Assembly (NCBI GenBank): GCA_948099385.1 | Contig: CANUEZ040000020.1 | Coordinates: 6,046,501 to 6,110,500, forward strand | Direction: 5' to 3' | DNA length: 64,000 nucleotides | From: Fasciola hepatica | Taxonomy: Eukaryota > Platyhelminthes > Trematoda > Plagiorchiida > Fasciolidae | Part shown: in pieces, positions 57,918 to 64,000 of the stretch | Numbering within the stretch: position 1 is the stretch's first letter | Layout of the letters: every line of letters starts with the position of its first letter | Translations under genes and position numbers: made by a program | Notes under the pieces: generated by a model | Database searches by the model: none | Told to the model about the DNA's origin: nothing | Seen by the model: only the letters and a program-made list of their open reading frames with translations

Positions 57918-58358
57918 TGTAACAGGGAATGCTGGGGCAAGGGAACGGCGTGAACATCAAGGCGAACGAACGAACCAAACGAGGGCCACAGACAAAAGAA
58001 CATGTGGCGAATATGTCGGAGGCGTCCCGAAGCAGGCAAAAAGAAGCACACAGACGACCAGAGAGGAAGAAGCGGGATCTCCGGCAACCAGCAAGATAGC
58101 TCAGGTGAAGGGCTGCCGATCGAGCCGTCAACTGAGACAGTCGGGCCAACCGAAGGGAAATGACGGGCAAGAGAAGCAAGCCATCGGCCACAGGAAAATG
58201 GACAGAATGAAGCCGAAGCGCTCAAGCAGCGGCAATAGCAATCTTGGTGCCGCGCAGTCTGGAAAAAGCCTATATAAGCGATTGTATGTGTGCCATGACT
58301 TGACTTGTGTGATCGTGGGAATACAAGTATCCTGCCGTGCATTGTCATCCTTGTTACA
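57918..58358 (+). repeat. Ty3/Gypsy 3' LTR
   Basis: Direct copy of 53663-54103 at offset 4255. It ends GTTACA and is followed by CTAT. Confidence 0.97.
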
Positions 58359-58362
58359 CTAT

Positions 58363-61240
58363 CACCAAAGACGGTTTCCAGGTTGGGTTTCCGGCGCACG
58401 GTCAGTCCCACTCACTAGCACCGCTTGTGGATTATGAACCTAATCGTTCTGCTCGTATTGTTGCCGCGAACTTGTCATCTGCTCTGTCACCTCCAGCGAC
58501 TGTTCTTCCACTGAGCCCGCTCTCTATATTGGGATCACTACTTACCTATTCAAGCCCGGCAAATTTTTCACTCCAGCTATGTGCCGAATTGCGTGAAGAG
58601 TTCATTCCCACCCACTAACTCCCTCCTCTCCTAGCCAACCCACAATCACAAGTGGAATAACCATAGGTTTTGGCAAGCACCTCTCCGCCTACATTCTCTG
58701 CATCCTACGTAAGTTTACTCTCCTGTGCTCTACTTTAACATGCCCATTTACCATGTCAGAACTAGCTGCTCCCATTCACGCGCTGGCACTTTTACGTTCA
58801 ATGTCCATTCCCTCACCAAAATTCGACGGGCTTTGTACCTCTCAGGAATAAATTTCGTAGTCCTCCAGCAGTCAATCTTGCGATGAGCCGTTATTTCGCA
58901 GTACCGGTCGATCTTTTTATCCCGAACTCGTGGCGCTGCTTGACCCCACCATTTTTGTACTTCTCGGACATACTCATCATGCGGCATCTCCGGTGTCATA
59001 CCTCAAGGTACCAGTCTAAAAGGTCTGAAAGTTGTACACTTACCGTCCACCCGCAATAACACCGCCGTTTTGTGCTGCTCGTCCATTCAATCACTTTCAA
59101 CGCATCCAAGATTGATTCAGTACCCAATTACCACATTTACGCTGGTGAATTACTATCCACCCGTTGAAAGATCTCCTGTCCTCTGTCGGCCTTTCTTTCA
59201 TCGCCTTGACACTCCCCCCTCCCAGAGAATGTGCTTCCCGTTCGATTTCCATGGATCATTTACCTTGATGCTATGTATATATATATATATATATACACAA
59301 TTCCGTAAGTGACTAGCATCCATGCTCTCTGTTGTTACACCCCAATCATCTCAGTAACGTGTCATGCAGCTTCACATACACGTCGTTACGACAGGACACA
59401 CCTATTGCAGTGTTCAATAAAAATGAGTACTTCCATTCCTCCATTCCATCGTCTTCTCGGTGAACTATTCATCGTTGTAGTAGCTGTACACTTCCGCACT
59501 TAATACTCATTTATCTTCCCTTTTCACACCGTTACTTCTCAACCAAACAACCTACGCAGTTCTCGTTCCATCACATGCAATCCCCAGCTTTCCCAAGAAA
59601 AACACCCGGTTGTCCCGCAATCCCTCCGGAGGTCTTGCTCGTTATCTATACAACTGAGTTCACCGGTATGGAACCGCCAATTTCAAATACCATGTCAGCC
59701 GACTGCTCCTATGTTACTCTGAATCCTTTGTTCTGATCCTGTTTTCCCGTCGAGACCACTGGTTCAATGGTTCCCTTCAACACTGTCGTATTTTTCATTA
59801 TTAATAACGGTCACCCGGATAGTTATCCTCTCCCTACTCCACTTCCACTTCTGTAAGCCCTCCACCTCTGCAATCGAGCTCCACTTCGGTTAAAACCACT
59901 AATTAATCACCCTGTTGTTGCTTCGTAACATGCTCACATTATCATGGATGACCTGCCTGCTGCTTACCTGTCCTCTTCTTGCTATCCCTACCACCATTGC
60001 ATCTGAAATCGCACCCGCTCACTCAGACCTGTTGTGTACTGTCCTTGTGATTGCCTCCGCTGGCGTCATCCTATTAATGTTTTCAATTTTTCATCGGTAA
60101 TTTTTTTAAGCCTACTCTCCCTTGCGACCTGATCGATCATATCTAACGCCTGGGCATTTTGCTTCCATTTCTGCTGCGCTTGGTTACGTATCTCAACTAC
60201 AAAGCCAACTTTGTTGGCCACTGAGCTATGCGACTCTCTGAAGTTCAGTTTTAATTTTTACGGCCTTCTCTGCCGACTGTTTCATTTTGTTCTGAAGCCG
60301 GTGGCCCATTCTCGTTCTTATTATCAGACTTATTGGTCCTGTAGCTAACACCCTACTGTTGCCGTGTGATCTGCTTGTCCTAACGGTCATCAGGTTACTT
60401 AACTACCATCCACTCCGTTATCGCTTCTGCATGCCACTTGCCCCTGCAATGGCTGCATAATGCACTTCACCTTGATTTAATGACATATTTCCACATCCTT
60501 ATTGTTATTTTGTGGCATACCTAGTTCATTGGAAATGAACAGTTGAACACTAACTAGCTCAAGGCCGGCTGCTTCTTCCATCAACCCCATTAGAAACCCC
60601 CCTCTATCCATCGGATTTGTCGGCCCCTTCGCTTCTGGTTGACGATGTCTGCGTCTCACCATCAAATCCTGCCACCACAATGGCCGTTGATTCACGGCAT
60701 TTGATATCTAAAGATCCATTCTTGTAAATCCTCGGGTTTCCCGTCCACATAGATTTTCACACCGTGCCACTTGTAAATGACCCTTTGAATTTCCCGTGAT
60801 GAATTTTCTTTTTTCTTCTTTCCTCTTCGTTTTTGGATAGATATCTTTGTTCAGTCGTAATTTTTAGGGTTGCGGTTACTTCTGATACTATCTACGTATA
60901 TACCCCTCCTTTTCTAACCGACAGACAAACACCGCCGGCCTATTCGATCATTTGACCTTGATTTTCAGGTTTGCCGGGCATTATTACAGTTTTAATTCAC
61001 TTTAACACTCTCTTCAATACTCTGTGCATACATATTTTACCCTCTCGTAAATTCCGACTCTGACATTACTTGAATCATCTGACCATGCACTCCAGCATGC
61101 TCCGGCAGCATCCGAAATATACCATTATTAATAATAATATTGTTTTTGTTATTACTATTATATACTTGCAAAAGTATTGCATATAGAGGGGCCTGGAAAG
61201 CTAATGTCAGTATGATCATATTCAAAAAGCGTGTTGAACA
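58363..61240. other. Unassigned, pyrimidine-rich plus strand (about 2.9 kb)
   Basis: No gene identified. Minus-strand frames at 58748-58999 and 60477-60695 look locally protein-like (RPLWWQDLMVRRRHRQPE; GLMEEAAGLELVSVQLF) but I cannot assign them. Plus frame 59915-60100 is hydrophobic with a possible membrane segment by composition, yet isolated. ATT/TA-rich stretches are present around 61.12-61.16 kb. The composition resembles family D and 42-44 kb. Confidence 0.45.
59275..59295. repeat. AT dinucleotide microsatellite
   Basis: An alternating TA run of about 20 bases, similar to the one in the family D insert at 24688-24712. Confidence 0.9.
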
Positions 61241-61255
61241 TTCAGGAGGATTTCC

Positions 61256-61594
61256 AGTATGTCCTCCACAGCCACACTTCATGATGCCGAGAAAATACCA
61301 TCATCTTACAAAAAGCATTTACTTGCCCACCTGGAAAGCCTCCTTCAGATCTTGGCACCGAAACTAGCCAGGAACAGACAGCTGCCGGTGGTCTCCCAAA
61401 TGCGCCTTACCAGGAAGACTACTACGCTGCATGATAGGACATGCAAAGAACGCCTCAAAGCGCTTCACTTGTTCTCGCTCAACATGGGACATCCAAGAGG
61501 AGACATAATCGAGATTTTCGAGATACTTACAGCGGTATTAGAACCTGACGGGGTGTTGTGCGCCCTAGCAACAAGCAGACAGTCAGAGGACTAG
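61256..61594 (+). pseudogene. LINE reverse transcriptase C-terminal fragment
   Basis: A 111-residue plus frame ends with TCKERLKALHLFSLNMGHPR and GDIIEIFEIL. This matches the conserved 'Y..RL..L.L.(P/S)L..RR.RGD.I..(F/Y)..L' motif after the thumb of CR1/L2/RTE-type LINE reverse transcriptases. The upstream part (SLLQILAPKLARNRQLP) corresponds to the 'LE.VQR.AT..V' helix in degraded form. The stop is at 61592-61594. No palm domain is recognisable before it, so it is a 5'-truncated or deleted copy. Confidence 0.8.
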
Positions 61595-62095
61595 AGCACA
61601 AGTGTGCCGGAACCCGGGGCCGATGAGGGCTTGCGGGGCATACTTTTTTACTCACAGAGTAACAAACCCCTGGAAAAATCCACCACTCAGTGTTGCAGTA
61701 GCAGGTAGCGTCTCCTTGTTTTAAAAGTGTCCGAATTACTGCTGGAATGATATTTTCCCGAACTGCGGCAGTTCAAGTGTACGGAGCCTTAGGTATTACT
61801 CTTCCTTTCCTTTCTTTGCTTTCTTTCCAGGACTCAACCCATCTGTTTCCTCGTCACATAATAAAATGCAGCATACGTTATCCTTTTCAATTTGTTCCGC
61901 TGTGCCCACGAAGGACCCTTTGAGACAAGCAGAACAGCTGGTTGGGACTGAACCCGCCTGTGCAGCGCGACCGCTGGCTATTCTGAAGCGAACCTGCTTT
62001 TCATTCCCTTGAATACTTCACCCATTTTACGATGTGTACTGAAAAGCGCTACGCCAGGAAGTCCTTCGGTGTGCTATTTAGAGTTATAGTTTTCT
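61595..62095. other. Unassigned interval
   Basis: Probably the 3' untranslated tail of the preceding LINE fragment and the 5' leader of the next one. Nothing specific seen. Confidence 0.4.
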
Positions 62096-63220
62096 GTGAT
62101 AGTGTCAGCCTGTGGACTGACATTTGGCCACAGTGCCTCCCAAACAGTCGAGAATGTTGCACCCACATGCCTGGTTTGTTCAAGGATTGTTTTCTCTTGT
62201 GATAAATTCTTTCAGTGTGATGATTGCGATGGCTGCATCCAAATCAAATGCTCTAGAATAAACGCTGGCTTTATAAGATTCTCGACAAACGCCGTCCAAG
62301 GCCGCTCACAGCTTAGTGCATTAAAAGCTCTGGCCTATCAATGTTTGAGCGACCCACGAAGGAATCAGCGAAGACTGTTCTTGTTGTCACAGACTACGCG
62401 GTATTCCCATTACCATCGTCGTCCTAATCATAAACATCGGTGGCAGTAGCAACAATACCCTCTCATGGTCATCACTGCCCTCACCCGCATTGTCATCTCT
62501 AGCAGAGGAGAACACTTTCGCTCAGATCGTGGCTTCATCCGCCTTTTTAGACTCTCTCGTCCCCGCCCGATCCCGGGGGTACTGGAGTTGAGGTAACGCG
62601 AGCTGTTTCCTGTGTGCTCCAAGTAGCCGGTTGGCTAACTGGGAGCGAGCTTGAGGCAGTAGTTGGTGCGCTAATTTGTTTCCCCTCAGCGTCTCGAAAC
62701 AACTTTCAGCCGTCGTCAAAGTATCAGGAAGCGTGAATCTAATCTTGGTTGATTTAAGCGGCCCATACACCAAGTTTAAATCAAGTAAGCGCAAGGTATA
62801 CGTAGGTGGAACTCGGCGCTTTCTGCTGGTCAACCTTTCGGAAGCTTCCTTAGCTGAACCTCAAGGTAGGCTACATGATCTTTCGCTTCTGCCGTTCTAT
62901 TTGTCGTGGATGTTCACAATCCGGTAGGACCAGGTGGCTATTGGCGTTCGAGCCGCTGCTACCTTTAGTTTCAGAAATCAACAGATATCTGATGATGTAG
63001 GCCACCTCAGGATTTTTCTGAATACCAATTACGCTGCTCGGAAACTTATGCATGGTGCTCAAAACCTAAAAAGTGACTTGATGCGTATTCTATGGAGCCT
63101 CTTCCAGGAACAGCCGCAGCGGCATAGATTGGCTACAATGGAGCTACAAGAACGTCAATCGGAGGGTAGGAGGACACCGTTATTCGGGCTTTTCGGCCCG
63201 GGAATTTGAGACCGCCACTG
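62096..63220 (+). pseudogene. LINE ORF1-like region with PHD-type zinc finger
   Basis: The frame from 62096 contains a cysteine-rich segment at 62168-62251: CLVCSRIVFSCDKFFQC then DDCDGCIQIKC. It resembles the PHD-like finger at the start of ORF1 in many CR1-type LINEs, though the expected histidine is replaced by glutamine. Broken frames follow to 63.2 kb (62676-62927, 62934-63209), as expected for a decayed ORF1. The endonuclease-like sequence just downstream, on the same strand, supports this reading. ORF1 proteins bind element RNA. Confidence 0.6.
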
Positions 63221-63222
63221 AA

Positions 63223-64000
63223 TTGAACACTCTTGATTCTATCAATAACACCTGTGCACCCGTTGGCCCATTTTCAAGTTCTCAGTGTAATTCAGGTAGT
63301 GCTAGTTTTGTGTTGCGACACAGTTCCGGGAGAGCGAAGGTCCTGCTGTCAAGCCTCCGTAACCCCCTTGATAAAGGAGAAGACCTTGAATCGTCTGAGG
63401 TAAGAAATGCCCCACCTTCGTTGCAATCGTCGGAACCTGGCTGTAGAGTGACTTTTCTGGTTTTGAGGTGCCCCTACCCGGATACTCATAATTCCGGGTG
63501 GACGGGGAAGGTGCGCGATGGAGTGGCGATCCTCCTTATCTTCAATATGACAAACCTGCCCACTAGCTACATGACTTTGCTGATCGGAGAGGGTATAAGT
63601 TAACACCCAGTGGGTACGTAACATTGAGACTTGTGCGCTGGTCACCGGGCACAAGCTCCATCGTCATTTTTGATGAATTCCAGTGGTAGGGTTTAGACGG
63701 ATTTTGCATTACCCCTGGAGGTTTCAGTAAGCCGAATATCTATTTGGGAAGACGGGTGTTATGGTTTGTCATCATATTAGTTCACACGCGCCTTCCACAC
63801 TGTCCTCGAGGACCTGACCCTATAACAGCACGTACAAGAACACCCTTTGCTTTGTGACTTCCAGTCATCCACCTTGGATCTTGCGGTATCTTTCAGGTGA
63901 TCTAGAGTTGGGGAAATAAGATGCCTTCTACCAACTGGTTCCAGTGGAAGGTTTGTCCTTTCAATCCACTGGAAGCGTGGCTATTTTCATGAAAATAATA
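63223..64000 (+). pseudogene. LINE endonuclease-like region, runs off the right edge
   Basis: The frame 63223-63603 contains KVRDGVAILLI, which fits the 'GGGVAI' box of AP-type LINE endonucleases with altered glycines. Further on, near 63.80-63.88 kb, broken frames give a VLEDLTL.QHVQEH stretch and SSTLDLAV, the end-of-domain motif ('TR....S.LDLV.T'). It is the plausible ORF2 start of the same element as the PHD-like ORF1 upstream. Reverse transcriptase would lie beyond the window. Confidence 0.55.

Larger units (their letters stand above)
53663..58358 (+). mobile_element. Young Ty3/Gypsy LTR retrotransposon (plus)
   Basis: The element is 4,696 bp, bounded by 441-bp LTRs with the 4-bp target duplication CTAT (53659-53662 and 58359-58362). 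LTR ends are TGTAAC...GTTACA. The order is gag, protease, RT, RNase H, integrase with a GPY/F-like tail, typical of Ty3/Gypsy. A primer-binding-like TGGTGCCGTGACC starts at 54105, one base after the 5' LTR, and a purine-rich tract (aaaggaagggcgag) precedes the 3' LTR. The LTRs differ at about three of 441 positions. Despite this youth, the coding region has three in-frame TGAs, one TAA and one frame change. Confidence 0.97.

Noticed and set aside
59915..60100. Small membrane protein (hydrophobic 61-residue frame)
   Set aside because: It is isolated and short, in pyrimidine-rich DNA that naturally encodes leucine, serine and phenylalanine.

Overview
The window looks like repeat-dominated DNA from a eukaryotic, almost certainly animal, nuclear genome. 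It has no operons, ribosome binding sites or dense long ORFs. Almost everything I can identify is retrotransposon sequence: two BEL/Pao elements, two Ty3/Gypsy elements, and at least seven fragments of APE-type non-LTR elements (LINEs of the CR1/L2/Jockey kind). A flatworm, perhaps a tapeworm, is my best guess from this mix, but it is inference and no host gene confirms it. I found no convincing host protein gene, rRNA, tRNA or CRISPR array. Most short ORFs are chance frames.

Layout, left to right. 0-2 kb: unassigned, with a foldback repeat. 2.1-7.0 kb: decayed BEL/Pao element on the minus strand. 8.8-9.2 kb: a divergent copy of a LINE 3'-end repeat (repeat A). 11.0-13.0 kb: LINE reverse transcriptase on plus. 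15.7-18.15 kb: LINE endonuclease/reverse transcriptase on minus, split by a 642-bp plus-strand repeat A insertion with a 36-bp target duplication. 19.0-19.3 kb: possible SINE. 23.7-32.1 kb: BEL/Pao element on plus with two nearly identical LTRs, its gag split by a 2-kb insert (family D). 36.6-37.5 kb: L2-like RT on minus. 38.2-42.0 kb: old Ty3/Gypsy element on minus. 44.5-46.1 kb: LINE RT on plus. 46.8-47.7 kb: second family D copy. 48.5-50.1 kb: a 1.55-kb inverted, about 99% identical copy of 15.86-17.41 kb. 50.1-52.8 kb: another LINE on plus (endonuclease plus RT). 53.66-58.36 kb: a young Ty3/Gypsy element on plus with 441-bp LTRs and a CTAT target duplication. 61.3-61.6 kb: end of a LINE RT. 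62.1 kb to the right edge: LINE ORF1 (PHD-like finger) leading into an endonuclease domain.

No element is intact. Even the two with young LTRs carry stops or frameshifts, so they would depend on proteins from other copies. The most informative structure is the duplicated block. The copy at 15.86-17.41 kb contains a LINE 3' end inserted in antisense LINE sequence. The copy at 48.5-50.1 kb stops exactly at the inserted element's 3' terminus and lacks the outer target duplication. This suggests that a read-in transcript carrying upstream flank was itself retrotransposed. Long stretches at 7-8.8, 13-15.6, 19.3-23.7, 32.1-36.6, 42-44.5, 52.8-53.6 and 58.4-61.2 kb remain unassigned. Several show strong purine/pyrimidine asymmetry and probably hold old, unrecognised repeats.
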